Translations under genes and position numbers: made by a program
In this document: one piece after another, positions 47,602 through 57,065 of the stretch
Layout: each line of letters opens with the position of its first letter
How positions within the stretch are numbered: position 1 is the first letter of the stretch
The notes under the pieces: model-generated
Told to the model about the DNA's origin: nothing
The model's database searches: none
Seen by the model: only the letters and a program-made list of their open reading frames with translations
Assembly (NCBI RefSeq): GCF_029193595.2
Contig: NZ_CP135052.1
Location: 3,596,001-3,660,000 of the forward strand
Direction: 5' to 3'
From: Providencia hangzhouensis
GTDB taxonomy: Bacteria > Pseudomonadota > Gammaproteobacteria > Enterobacterales > Enterobacteriaceae
Length of the DNA: 64,000 nucleotides

Positions 47602-48819
47602 ATGAGCTCATTAATCCAAGGCGGTATTGTCATTATCGGCGGGGGCCAGGCTGGTGGCTGGGCGGCAAAAACCCTACGAGATGAAGGCTATCAAGGTATT
47701 ATTTCGGTGATCAGCGATGAAAACCATGATTTTTATGAGCGCCCACCGCTGTCTAAAGCGGCACTGACGCAGGAGAGTTTATCGTTATCACGTTTATTCA
47801 GCGAACAAGAAACTCACGCCTTAAATTTACAATGGTTTCGCCCACTACGTGCCACCAAAATTGATGGCCAAAACCAATACGTTCATTTAAGTGATGGCCG
47901 TGTCATTACGTTTGACAAATTACTGCTCGCGACAGGCGGCCGGCCTCGCTATCTGTCAAGCCGCTGGCAGCAACACCCGAAAGTCTTTGCCTTACGTTCG
48001 TGGGATGACGCGCTGCAATTGCGCAGCGCCCTGCTATTGGCTCGAAAAATTGCCATTATTGGGGGTGGTTGGATTGGCTTAGAAGTCGCTGCTTCCGCAC
48101 GAAAAATGGGTATTGATGTCACAATTTTTGAGCGGCAAAGCCGATTGTGCGAACGCAGTGTGCCGCAAAATGTTTCAGAGGCTCTGGCACTACGTCATAC
48201 ACAAGCGGGCGTTCATGTCATAACCGATTGTGGAAATATCGAACTTGGCGAGCCGACAACAACTGGATTACAAATTAGTTGCCAAAAGCAGCCTTCGCAA
48301 AACTTCGATCTCGCTGTTATGGGGATTGGTGTTGAATTAAATCTCGAACTAGCCAAAGAAGCAGGGCTTGATGTCACCCACGGTATTGTGATTAATCACC
48401 AAGGGCAAACTTCTCACCCCAATATTTATGCTGCGGGAGACGTCGCTTGCCATCCCACACTGTCTTTATGTTTACAGTCATGGGCTTATGCGCAAAACCA
48501 AGCTATCACCACAGCAAAAGCCATGCTTAACCCACAATCTGAAGGGTTTAATGAACTCGCTTGGTTATGGTCAGATCAATACCAAGACAACATCCAAATT
48601 TTAGGTGTCCCAACCTCACAAAAATTAAATCATATTCAACGGCATACTCCTGATTCAGAGGTTCATTTTGCTTTAAATGAAAGCAATGAATTGGTGCAAA
48701 TGATTGCATTTAATGATGCTCGTGCCATCAAGCTAGGTAAACGTTGGATACAAGGCCACCGCAAATTGGACCCTTCACAACTTGCTGATCCCACATTTTC
48801 ACTAATGTCACTGAAATAG
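47602..48819 (+). CDS. FAD-dependent ferredoxin reductase
   Basis: 405 residues from ATG 47602 (AAGGAG upstream). FAD motif GGGQAGG at 13-19, NAD motif IGGGWIGLE near 145-155, GDVACHP late, and the NFxRPPLSKAAL-type (YERPPLSKAA) stretch. Reductase of the three-component oxygenase: NAD(P)H to FAD, then to the Rieske ferredoxin. Four bp after the VOC gene. Confidence 0.9.
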   Translation: MSSLIQGGIVIIGGGQAGGWAAKTLRDEGYQGIISVISDENHDFYERPPLSKAALTQESLSLSRLFSEQETHALNLQWFRPLRATKIDGQNQYVHLSDGRVITFDKLLLATGGRPRYLSSRWQQHPKVFALRSWDDALQLRSALLLARKIAIIGGGWIGLEVAASARKMGIDVTIFERQSRLCERSVPQNVSEALALRHTQAGVHVITDCGNIELGEPTTTGLQISCQKQPSQNFDLAVMGIGVELNLELAKEAGLDVTHGIVINHQGQTSHPNIYAAGDVACHPTLSLCLQSWAYAQNQAITTAKAMLNPQSEGFNELAWLWSDQYQDNIQILGVPTSQKLNHIQRHTPDSEVHFALNESNELVQMIAFNDARAIKLGKRWIQGHRKLDPSQLADPTFSLMSLK

Positions 48820-48840
48820 TGTTCAGCAAGGAGAAATCTC

Positions 48841-50121
48841 ATGGCTAACCAGACTATAACCTTACGAAATTCAGAACCTGATCAAATCGAGCAAGATGTT
48901 CCTGAAAAGATCAATTGGTTGATCCCAATCGGCCTGTTTTCCTGTGTGTTACTAGCTTTCTTCGACAAAATTAGCATTGCGGCTCTATTTTCTGACGAAA
49001 AATTTCAGCAAGCGCTGGGAATTGATTTTGACCCAACCCGTTTGGGATTACTGATGAGCGCATTTTTATTCGCTTATGGTGTTTCTTCCATGTTACTAAG
49101 CGGCATTGGTGATAAATTTCACCCCACTAAAATGCTGTTATTTATGATCAGTAGCTGGTGTTTCCTCATGATTTTTATGGGATTCACACACCACTATGGC
49201 ACGATGGTTTTCTTACGCGTGTTACTGGGAATTGCCGAAGGGCCTTTGCTGGCAATCGCTTACGCCATTGTGCGCCGTACCTTTCCGCCCAAAATGCAAG
49301 CTCGTGCCACCATGATGTGGTTATTAGGCACTCCGTTAGGCGCGGCATTAGGTTTTCCTATCTCACTGTATTTGCTTAATAACTATGGCTGGCAAAGTAC
49401 ATTTTTTGTCATGGCCGCCTTTACTGTCCCCGTTTGGTGGCTTGTGGTGATTGGTATTCGCCATCCCAACTTAGTCAATCGCCAAGCACAAAATAAAAAT
49501 ACAGCGGGTGAAGCACTGCCTGCCGAGCAACTGGCCGCGATGCGAGCCCATAAAAAACGCTTATTCCAAAATAGCCATTTTTGGATTATCTGCATGTTTA
49601 ATATTGCTTTTCTTATCTACCTTTGGGGGATGAATGGTTGGTTACCTAGCTATTTAATTAAAGGTAAGTCTATCCACTTGGAACATGCAGGGATCCTGTC
49701 ATCCCTTCCCTTTATCGCCATGTTATTTGGTGAGGCTATCGGAGCATGGTTATCAGATCGCTACGATCGCCGCGCACTCGTTTGTTTTATTTCATTACTT
49801 GGTGCCGTCCTAGGTCTTGCTGGCGTGTTATTTCTCACTGGCACCTACAGCATCATTCTTATGATGGCGTTTAGCATGTTTATGTGGGGGGCAGGCGCAC
49901 CAAATATCTTTGCCCTACTCGCAAAAGCCACACAAAAACAAGTCAGTGCATTAGCAGGCGGTATTTTCAATGGGTTAGGAAACCTGGCCGGCGCTGCTGC
50001 ACCGCTGGCAATGGGGGTTCTTATTACTGTCACTCACACTATGGATAGCGGGTTGTTATTTATCGTCGTCATAGGTTTATTCGGCAGCTTGTTACTAGTG
50101 CCTTTACTGAAAAAATATTAA
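48841..50121 (+). CDS. MFS transporter (ACS-type)
   Basis: 426 residues, 12 helices. FFDKISIAALF in TM1 and inter-helix motifs GIGDKFHPTKM and GAWLSDRYDRRALV identify an MFS carrier, ACS-like. 21 bp after the reductase gene, so probably imports the substrate of the Rieske pathway. Unrelated in sequence to the one at 1-812 beyond the family. Confidence 0.9.
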   Translation: MANQTITLRNSEPDQIEQDVPEKINWLIPIGLFSCVLLAFFDKISIAALFSDEKFQQALGIDFDPTRLGLLMSAFLFAYGVSSMLLSGIGDKFHPTKMLLFMISSWCFLMIFMGFTHHYGTMVFLRVLLGIAEGPLLAIAYAIVRRTFPPKMQARATMMWLLGTPLGAALGFPISLYLLNNYGWQSTFFVMAAFTVPVWWLVVIGIRHPNLVNRQAQNKNTAGEALPAEQLAAMRAHKKRLFQNSHFWIICMFNIAFLIYLWGMNGWLPSYLIKGKSIHLEHAGILSSLPFIAMLFGEAIGAWLSDRYDRRALVCFISLLGAVLGLAGVLFLTGTYSIILMMAFSMFMWGAGAPNIFALLAKATQKQVSALAGGIFNGLGNLAGAAAPLAMGVLITVTHTMDSGLLFIVVIGLFGSLLLVPLLKKY

Positions 50122-50146
50122 CTCATTTTTTATTGGAGATAACACC

Positions 50147-50659
50147 ATGTCACAACCGCAAATCAAACCACAAGATATTCCAATGGCTCAATGGATTGAA
50201 TCGCGCATCGCTCGCCTTGAAGGGCGCAAATATGATTGGAATGCCCTGAAATTCCAAGCGGATTACGACCCTAAATATCGCCGCGCACAAATGCGCTATA
50301 TCGGCACTGGTGCGACTGGCGTTGCTAATGATGTCAACACCGTTCCCGCAGAGAACTTTACCTTCTCTACCATGGTTCTTCCTGCCAAGTGCGAAGGCCC
50401 ATTACACCTGCACCCCGATGTTGAAGAAGTGTTCTTTATGTTGAAAGGCACCATCACGTTGTTTGTAAAAGATGGCAATGAGGAATATGAAACGGTTCTC
50501 AAAGAGCGTGACCTGATCTCAGTTCCTGCGGGCATTTATCGTGGCTTATTTAACCACGGGGAAGAAGAAGCCTTAATGTGCGTCATGATCGGCACACCAA
50601 AACCGGCGATCCCGACATATCCCGAAGATCACCCTTTATCAAAAGTTAAACGTAACTAA
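50147..50659 (+). CDS. Cupin-domain protein of the Rieske cluster
   Basis: 170 residues. Cupin motifs: GPLHLHPDVEEVFFMLKGTI (HxH near 85-89, Glu near 93) and PAGIYRGLFNHGEEE. Metal-binding cupin that could be a small dioxygenase or isomerase. 25 bp after the MFS gene. Confidence 0.78.
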   Translation: MSQPQIKPQDIPMAQWIESRIARLEGRKYDWNALKFQADYDPKYRRAQMRYIGTGATGVANDVNTVPAENFTFSTMVLPAKCEGPLHLHPDVEEVFFMLKGTITLFVKDGNEEYETVLKERDLISVPAGIYRGLFNHGEEEALMCVMIGTPKPAIPTYPEDHPLSKVKRN

Positions 50660-50674
50660 CAGGAGTCGTCAGTG

Positions 50675-51514
50675 ATGAATTTGCTCAATAAAAAACTCCC
50701 AGAACCACAGGTGGCAGACTTTGGGCCATATCGCCTAAGTTGGCGGGAAGCCGGCCAAGGACACCCTGTCGTATTACTGCATGGTATCAGCTCTGGTTCT
50801 GCTTCATGGGTAAGCCAACTGATGAGCCCATCACTGACAGACCATTACCATCTCTATAGCTGGGATGCCCCCGGCTATTTAGAAAGCCATGATCTAGAGA
50901 CGACAACACCTACCGCAATTGATTACGCAAATGCATTAAATGCTTTTATTGATAAATTAGTCTTATCACCCATCGTGTTAGTGGGGCACTCCCTTGGCGC
51001 CATAATGGCAAGCGCTTTTGCAGCGCAATATCCCAATAAAGTGAAAGGCTTAATATTAGCGAACCCCGCGCAAGGTTATGCCACAAAATGCCCTGACCAA
51101 CAAAAGCAAGTTTACCAACAGCGGCAAGATATTGTTTTTAGTTCCGGTATTGAGGCATATGCGCAAAACCGTGCCGCTGCTTTGTTATCCGCCAACGCAA
51201 CTACTGAAAAAGTCAATTGGGTTCAACAGAACATGAAGAAGCTCAACCCCACAGGTTTCTTAGCTGCTGCGTGGATGCTAGCTCATGATGACATCAGCCA
51301 ATATTTAAATCGCTATGATGGCCCATTGGAAATACTGGTTGGCACAGAAGATACCATTACGCCACCAGCACAAGTAGAACGACTCGCACGACAAAAAAAC
51401 TGCCCTTACTTTCTGATAAACCAAGCGGGACACGCCAGTTATTTAGATGCGCCAGACGCCTTTAACCACCACTTACAACAATTTTTAGAGACGTTCTATT
51501 GCCAAGCCGAATAA
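50675..51514 (+). CDS. Alpha/beta-hydrolase (C-C bond hydrolase-like)
   Basis: 279 residues (or 280 from a GTG at 50672, three bp earlier; AGGAG fits both). Nucleophile GHSLG near residue 110, oxyanion HG in VVLLHGISSG, catalytic Asp in VGTEDTITPP and His in NQAGHASYLDAP. The layout matches meta-cleavage product hydrolases and esterases. In context it could split the ring-fission product. Confidence 0.85.
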   Translation: MNLLNKKLPEPQVADFGPYRLSWREAGQGHPVVLLHGISSGSASWVSQLMSPSLTDHYHLYSWDAPGYLESHDLETTTPTAIDYANALNAFIDKLVLSPIVLVGHSLGAIMASAFAAQYPNKVKGLILANPAQGYATKCPDQQKQVYQQRQDIVFSSGIEAYAQNRAAALLSANATTEKVNWVQQNMKKLNPTGFLAAAWMLAHDDISQYLNRYDGPLEILVGTEDTITPPAQVERLARQKNCPYFLINQAGHASYLDAPDAFNHHLQQFLETFYCQAE

Positions 51515-51524
51515 AGGAAGACTC

Positions 51525-52319
51525 ATGAATTTACAGTTAAATAACCGTGTTGCTGTCGTGACAGGAGGAAGCTCCGGCATCGGCTTTGCAACCGTCAAAC
51601 TCTTACTGGATGAAGGCTGTAAAGTGGCATTCTGCGGCCGTGATCAAGACAAACTCCAGCAAGCACTCACAACATTACAAGAGCTCTACCCCCAAGGGCA
51701 TTTTATCGCACACTCTTGTGATGTTCTTGATAAAACACAAACCGAAGCCTTCGCAAAACAGGTTCATCAGCAATATGGCCAAGTCGATATATTGATTAAT
51801 AACGCAGGGCAAGGCTATGTCGCAAGCTATAGCGATACCCCCGAAGAAGCGTGGTTACATGAAGCCCAACTCAAACTATTTGGTGTGATTAACCCCGTGA
51901 ATGCTTTTTTGCCATTCTTAGAACTATCAAATATTGCTTCTATTACCTGTGTCAATTCACTGCTGGCCTTACAACCTGAACCGCATATGGTCGCCACCTC
52001 GGCAGCTCGAGCAGCACTATTAAACATGACACTAAACTTGTCGAAAACACTGTTACCTAAAGGGATCCGCGTGAACTCTATTTTACTTGGCATGGTAGAG
52101 TCCGACCAATGGCGACGTCGCTTCGAAAATCGCACTGACAAAAATCTCGATTGGGAACAATGGATTGGCGATATCGCTAAAAAACGAGGCATACCAATGC
52201 AACGTTTAGGAAAACCCGAAGAGCCCGCGCGTGCCTTAGTCTTTCTAGCCTCCCCCATGGCGTCGTTTACCTCGGGTGCCGCTTTAGATGTTTCAGGTGG
52301 CTTTAGCCATCATATTTAA
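51525..52319 (+). CDS. SDR-fold protein lacking the YxxxK catalytic pair
   Basis: 264 residues. Cofactor motif GGSSGIG near 15-21 and NNAG are intact. At the catalytic site the usual Tyr-x-x-x-Lys is replaced: the segment PHMVATSAARAALLNM places Thr where Tyr is expected and Arg where Lys is expected. Ser in CVNSLL is kept. May be a different SDR chemistry or a non-catalytic partner. 10 bp after the hydrolase gene. Confidence 0.82.
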   Translation: MNLQLNNRVAVVTGGSSGIGFATVKLLLDEGCKVAFCGRDQDKLQQALTTLQELYPQGHFIAHSCDVLDKTQTEAFAKQVHQQYGQVDILINNAGQGYVASYSDTPEEAWLHEAQLKLFGVINPVNAFLPFLELSNIASITCVNSLLALQPEPHMVATSAARAALLNMTLNLSKTLLPKGIRVNSILLGMVESDQWRRRFENRTDKNLDWEQWIGDIAKKRGIPMQRLGKPEEPARALVFLASPMASFTSGAALDVSGGFSHHI

Positions 52320-52327
52320 AGGATTTA

Positions 52328-53122
52328 ATGATGAAAACACTCATGTTGATTGGTTATGGTGCAATGGCGCAAGAAGTGATTACTCGCTTACCTGATGAGA
52401 TAGCCCTACGTTACATTGTTGCCCGGCCCCATCACCATCAAGCCATTTTGGAACGCTTTAAAGGGGCCGTTACACCTATCGATAGCCTTGATAATAATAT
52501 CGTTCCCCCTGATTTAGTGTTGGAGTGTGCGGGGCACCAAGCCGTTAAGCAATATGCACCAACGGTACTAGAAAGAGGCTGGACACTGGCCATTATCTCT
52601 ACAGGTGCACTTGCAGACACGGACTTTGAACAACACTTGGTCGCCTTAACCCAACGCCACCACAGCCAATTGATCCCACTGACTGGCGCTGTTGCAGGGC
52701 TTGATGGCTTACGTGCGGCAAAAGAAGCCAATATCACTCAGGTGACCTACCAGTCACGTAAAAGCCCCGCAAGTTGGCGCAATGGTGCGGCTGAGCGTTA
52801 TGTCGATTTGTCACAAGTGACACAGCCTACGGTGTTCTTTAGTGGCAGTGCTCGTGAAGCGGCTCTGAATTTTCCCGCAAATGCCAATGTCGCTGCCACT
52901 GTCGCGCTGTATGGCATTGGGATGGATGCCACACAAGTTCAATTAGTTGTTGACCCGAACACCACACACAATTCACATCGCATTGATGTTATGGGTGATT
53001 TTGGTCATTTCTGTATTGAACTCAATGGAAATCCTCTCCCCTCCAACCCGAAAACATCGATGTTAGCCGCCTTAAGTGCTGTTGAAATTTGTCGTCGTAT
53101 CGCTGGGCAGCAAGCTATTTAA
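52328..53122 (+). CDS. L-aspartate dehydrogenase-like NAD(P)-dependent enzyme
   Basis: 264 residues. NAD motif LIGYGAMA near the start and the DPNTTHNSHRIDVMGDFG region with the catalytic-site His match aspartate dehydrogenases (NadX-like). In E. coli-type genera aspartate oxidase normally does this job, and here the gene sits inside a catabolic operon, so the true substrate may be another amino or imino compound of the pathway. 13 bp before the ALDH gene. Confidence 0.82.
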   Translation: MMKTLMLIGYGAMAQEVITRLPDEIALRYIVARPHHHQAILERFKGAVTPIDSLDNNIVPPDLVLECAGHQAVKQYAPTVLERGWTLAIISTGALADTDFEQHLVALTQRHHSQLIPLTGAVAGLDGLRAAKEANITQVTYQSRKSPASWRNGAAERYVDLSQVTQPTVFFSGSAREAALNFPANANVAATVALYGIGMDATQVQLVVDPNTTHNSHRIDVMGDFGHFCIELNGNPLPSNPKTSMLAALSAVEICRRIAGQQAI

Positions 53123-53135
53123 TAGGAGCCAAATA

Positions 53136-54605
53136 ATGAACAACATGGATATTTTTGTTGGTGGTCAATGGCAGCAAGGTCGCGGACCTGAAATGCAGTC
53201 GCGTTTTCCGGGAAATAACCAAGTGGTTGCCACCCTCAACAGTGCAAGTTTGGAAGATGTCGAAGACGCCGTGATTGCAGCTGATATGGCCTGGAGGATG
53301 CCTTCTTGGCGCAACCTTCCCGCTCACCAACGGGCGGCTATCTTATACAAGGTTAGTCGCTTAATTGATGAAAACTGCGAAGCATTAACCCAATTACAAA
53401 CCTTGGATAACGGCAAGCCTTGGGCAGAAGCGCGTGGCTTAGTAATGAGCGCAGCAGCAACTGCTCGCTACTTTGCCGCGGTTTGTGAAGTCTCAGGTGG
53501 TGAGCTTCCGCCTCGCCGCCAGCCAGAACTGATGACCATAAGTACTTACCAACCCATTGGCGTGATCGCCGCAATCACGCCATGGAACTCCCCAATTGCC
53601 AGTGATATGCAAAAAATTGCCCCAGCAATTGCTGCCGGTAACGCAGTCATCTTAAAACCTGCGGAAGCCACACCTCTAATTTCATTAAAATTAGCTGAGC
53701 TATTTGAGCAAGCGGGTTTACCCAGCGGCCTATTGAGCGTGCTCCCGGGTAAAGGTTCGATTGTCGGTGATGCACTGGTTCGCCACCCTCTGGTGAAAAA
53801 AATCTCCTTTACGGGTGGCACCAATACGGGACGACAACTGGCTCACATTGCGGCAGATAAACTTATCACCACGTCACTCGAACTTGGGGGTAAATCCCCA
53901 ACTATCGTGTTGTCAGACGCTGACCTTGATATTGCTGCACACGGTGTTTGCTACGGTATCTTTAGTTCGATGGGGCAAGCCTGCATCGCGGGTTCGCGCC
54001 TGTTTGTGGCTAAAGATATCTACTCATCTTTTATGGAAAAATTAACGCAACTGACCCGCAACCTGATTATTGGTGACCCAAGGCAAGAGCGCGTTCATTT
54101 GGGGCCATTAATCTCCCCTTCGCACCGAGACAGCGTCAGAAACTATGTCGAACAAGCCGTACAACAAGGCGGGAAGATCCGTATTGGTGGAACTGCACCG
54201 GCTGACCCTGTACTCCAAGATGGCAACTATTTTTTACCGACGATTATTGAAGGCTTAAATAACCAATCTACTGTTTGCCAAGAAGAAATTTTCGGTCCCG
54301 TACTCGTCGTTATGCCATTTGATGATGAAGACGATTTAATTCAACAAGCTAATGATTCTGTTTATGGGCTTGCAGCAGGTATTTGGACAAAAGATTACAC
54401 CCGGGCGTTTAAGCTCGCCGATGCGCTTGATGTCGGTACCGTTTGGGTTAATACCTATAAAGTTTTTTCTATTTCAACGCCATTTGGCGGCTTTAAAGAA
54501 AGTGGCATTGGCCGTGAAAAAGGCCTTGAAAGCCTCAAAGCCTATATGCAACAAAAAAGCCTATTTCTGGCACTTAACCCACAACCAAACCGTTGGTGTG
54601 AATAG
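53136..54605 (+). CDS. Aldehyde dehydrogenase
   Basis: 489 residues from ATG 53136 (AGGAG upstream). Catalytic Glu249 in LELGGKSP and Cys283 in GQACIAG; PWNSPI near 150 and the FGGFKESGIGRE C-terminal region match the NAD(P)-dependent ALDH family. Likely oxidises an aldehyde produced by the oxygenase or ThDP enzyme. Confidence 0.92.
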   Translation: MNNMDIFVGGQWQQGRGPEMQSRFPGNNQVVATLNSASLEDVEDAVIAADMAWRMPSWRNLPAHQRAAILYKVSRLIDENCEALTQLQTLDNGKPWAEARGLVMSAAATARYFAAVCEVSGGELPPRRQPELMTISTYQPIGVIAAITPWNSPIASDMQKIAPAIAAGNAVILKPAEATPLISLKLAELFEQAGLPSGLLSVLPGKGSIVGDALVRHPLVKKISFTGGTNTGRQLAHIAADKLITTSLELGGKSPTIVLSDADLDIAAHGVCYGIFSSMGQACIAGSRLFVAKDIYSSFMEKLTQLTRNLIIGDPRQERVHLGPLISPSHRDSVRNYVEQAVQQGGKIRIGGTAPADPVLQDGNYFLPTIIEGLNNQSTVCQEEIFGPVLVVMPFDDEDDLIQQANDSVYGLAAGIWTKDYTRAFKLADALDVGTVWVNTYKVFSISTPFGGFKESGIGREKGLESLKAYMQQKSLFLALNPQPNRWCE

Positions 54606-54646
54606 CAAATCCGTCACCGGATTATGGCAGCATTGAGGAGAATAAA

Positions 54647-56290
54647 ATGTCTGAAATGATTACAGTTGGCGAAGCTATCGCCAGAACACTCGAACAATAC
54701 CAAGTCACAACGGTTTATGGGGTTATTTCAATTCATAATTTACCCATAGCAGATGCTATCGGGCGCCGAAAAGTGATTGATTTTACGCCAAGTCGTGGGG
54801 AGGCAGGAGCCGTTACCATGGCGGATGCACATAGCCGTTTTACTGGATTAGGGGTGGCGTTAACCAGTACGGGAGCAGGAGCTGGGAATGCTGTTGGCTC
54901 AATGATTGAAGCCATGAATGCATGCTCCCCCATGATCCATATTACTGGGCAAGTTGAAAAAGCTTATCTGGATATGGACGCAGGGTTTATTCATGAAACC
55001 CATGACCAACTCGGCTTTTTACGTTCGAGTTCTAAGCTAGCTTTTCGTGTTCATACCCCCGAACAAGCCGTTGCCACTCTACATAAAGCCATTCAGGTTG
55101 CTCAAACGATACCTTGCGGCCCTGTCTCTATCGAAATTCCAATTGATATTCAAAGTGCGCAAGTGCCATTATCTGTGCTCAGTGTGCCACTTCCCCCTTC
55201 TACGCTGCCTGACTGTTGTACATCGCTAGTCAATGCAATTTGGGATAAACTTCAACACGCTACACAGCCTCTATTATGGGTTGGCGCAGGTGCTCTACAA
55301 GCAAAAGATGCTGTCAAACGCCTTGCTGATGCGGGGATTGCCGTCATCAGCAGCACCCATGGGCGAGGTATTTTATCGGATGACCACCCATTCAGCTTAC
55401 GTGCTTTTCATAATGCAGATTCCATTGATGCATTACTGCGTTCATGTGATTTAACCATCGTCGCTGGCTCGCGTTTACGCAGTAATGAAACCAAAACATG
55501 GTCATTACCTTTGCCACATCCCATCATACAAATCGATATAAACCCACTCGCAGCCAATCGCAACTATTTAGCCGACTTAACCGTAACTGGGGATTGCAAA
55601 AGTTTACTTGAAGCACTTGCCGATAAAATTGAACAAGCCAAGCGCCCTATCTCTACTCAGTGGAAAAAACAAGTGCAAGAGGCCGTACAGCAGGCAGAAG
55701 AGCAACTCAGGCAACAATGTGGCCCTTATAGCCAACTCAGTGATGCCGTGGAGCAAGTCTTACCGAGTAACGGTATTTTTGTCCGAGACATTACGGTATC
55801 AGGGAGTTTATGGGGAAGCCGTTTACTCAAAGCGACCCAACCAATGCACAACATTCACTCATTAGCCGGTGCGATTGGTCTAGGACTCGCTATGGCAATT
55901 GGCAGTGCCAAAGCAAATCCGAATGTGCCTGTTATTGGCTTAGTGGGTGATGGCGGGTTAATGTTAGGCATAGGTGAATTGGCCACCATGGCACAAGAGC
56001 AGCTCCCCATTGTTCTGATTATTATGAATGACCAAGGTTATGGCGTAATGCGAGGTATTCAGGAAAAATATTTTTCAGACCGCCAATACTATAATGAGTT
56101 ACTCACGCCTTCATTTAGCCAACTCGCTCAATCGATGGGGATTCAGGCATTTACGATAGATAAAGCTACAGATTTCGAATCAACACTACGCCAAGCCGTC
56201 GATTTGAAGCAACCTGTTGTCGTTGAAGTGTTAATGAATAGCATTGGCAAAATGAATTTCTCAGGCCCACCACAGAAAAAATTATTTTAA
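54647..56290 (+). CDS. Thiamine-diphosphate-dependent enzyme (acetolactate-synthase/benzoylformate-decarboxylase superfamily)
   Basis: 547 residues. Catalytic Glu52 (PSRGEAGA) near the N-terminus, central TPP-family domain, and the ThDP/Mg motif GDGGLMLGIGELATMAQ followed by NDQGYG. Family reactions include decarboxylation of 2-oxo acids and carboligation. Last gene of the Rieske cluster, followed by a hairpin. Substrate unknown. Confidence 0.88.
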   Translation: MSEMITVGEAIARTLEQYQVTTVYGVISIHNLPIADAIGRRKVIDFTPSRGEAGAVTMADAHSRFTGLGVALTSTGAGAGNAVGSMIEAMNACSPMIHITGQVEKAYLDMDAGFIHETHDQLGFLRSSSKLAFRVHTPEQAVATLHKAIQVAQTIPCGPVSIEIPIDIQSAQVPLSVLSVPLPPSTLPDCCTSLVNAIWDKLQHATQPLLWVGAGALQAKDAVKRLADAGIAVISSTHGRGILSDDHPFSLRAFHNADSIDALLRSCDLTIVAGSRLRSNETKTWSLPLPHPIIQIDINPLAANRNYLADLTVTGDCKSLLEALADKIEQAKRPISTQWKKQVQEAVQQAEEQLRQQCGPYSQLSDAVEQVLPSNGIFVRDITVSGSLWGSRLLKATQPMHNIHSLAGAIGLGLAMAIGSAKANPNVPVIGLVGDGGLMLGIGELATMAQEQLPIVLIIMNDQGYGVMRGIQEKYFSDRQYYNELLTPSFSQLAQSMGIQAFTIDKATDFESTLRQAVDLKQPVVVEVLMNSIGKMNFSGPPQKKLF

Positions 56291-56305
56291 CTTTCAAACT
56301 AATAC

Positions 56306-56323
56306 GGGTGGCACAAGCCACCC
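56306..56323. terminator. Hairpin between convergent ThDP-enzyme and deaminase genes
   Basis: GGGTGGC/GCCACCC with an ACAA tetraloop. No strong T-run; it is 15 bp after the ThDP stop and may act on both sides. Confidence 0.5.
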
Positions 56324-56355
56324 TACTTCATTGATAGATAATGATGCAGTCAAGG

Positions 56356-56850
56356 CTATAAATTTGGCTTAAAATATTGCGTATAAATAGAAATAGCTTG
56401 CTCTTTTAAGACGCCTTTAACCACTTCAGGTTTAAAGGGGCTTTTGGCAAAAATCTCATCGCTACCTAACATAATATTAAAACCTGCAATCTCTGCGAGT
56501 TCATCATGAGAAAGGCTATAAACCATCCGACCTAATTGGCTCCATACCATTGCACCGGAACACATACAACATGGCTCACAGCTGGTATACAGCGTATAAT
56601 CTGATAAATCCATGACTTTATGTTCAGAGCAATACTGGCGTATGAGACCTAACTCCGCATGATAGGTCGGGTCACTTTCAGTATGGATATGATTTTCACC
56701 AGTCATAACGACTTGGTTATTTTTAACCAATACCGCACCAAAGGGTTCATTACCATTTTTCGCCGCATCCGTAGCCAAAGCTAAAGCCTGAGTCATAAAC
56801 TGAATATCCAATTCAAACTGTTGCGCATTGTTTTTCGATTTATTTTCCAT
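56356..56850 (-). CDS. Nucleoside/nucleobase deaminase (CMP/dCMP-type fold)
   Basis: 164 residues from ATG 56850 (GAAGGTAG upstream); a frame from 56910 is open but has no ribosome site. Zinc motifs HAE (64-66) and PCCMC (93-97). Guanine deaminase- or tRNA adenosine deaminase-like; the C-terminal FKPEVVKGVLKEQ tail fits guanine deaminase. Stand-alone. Confidence 0.87.
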   Translation of the reverse strand: MENKSKNNAQQFELDIQFMTQALALATDAAKNGNEPFGAVLVKNNQVVMTGENHIHTESDPTYHAELGLIRQYCSEHKVMDLSDYTLYTSCEPCCMCSGAMVWSQLGRMVYSLSHDELAEIAGFNIMLGSDEIFAKSPFKPEVVKGVLKEQAISIYTQYFKPNL

Positions 56851-57065
56851 ATACACTACCTTCATGTGTGGATTTATATAATTTACAAATGGTTTAAATA
56901 GATATATCAAGTTTACTGGGCTAGTAAAACATAAAAAATGGCCATTCTCATTAATGCTAAAAAAACTGAGCTATTAGAGAGTCACCGCTAAAGAATGTAC
57001 CTACTCTAATTTTCAAGTCAGATATTTAGTTTATCACTAACTGCAACTTTATATAAAACAGCTAA

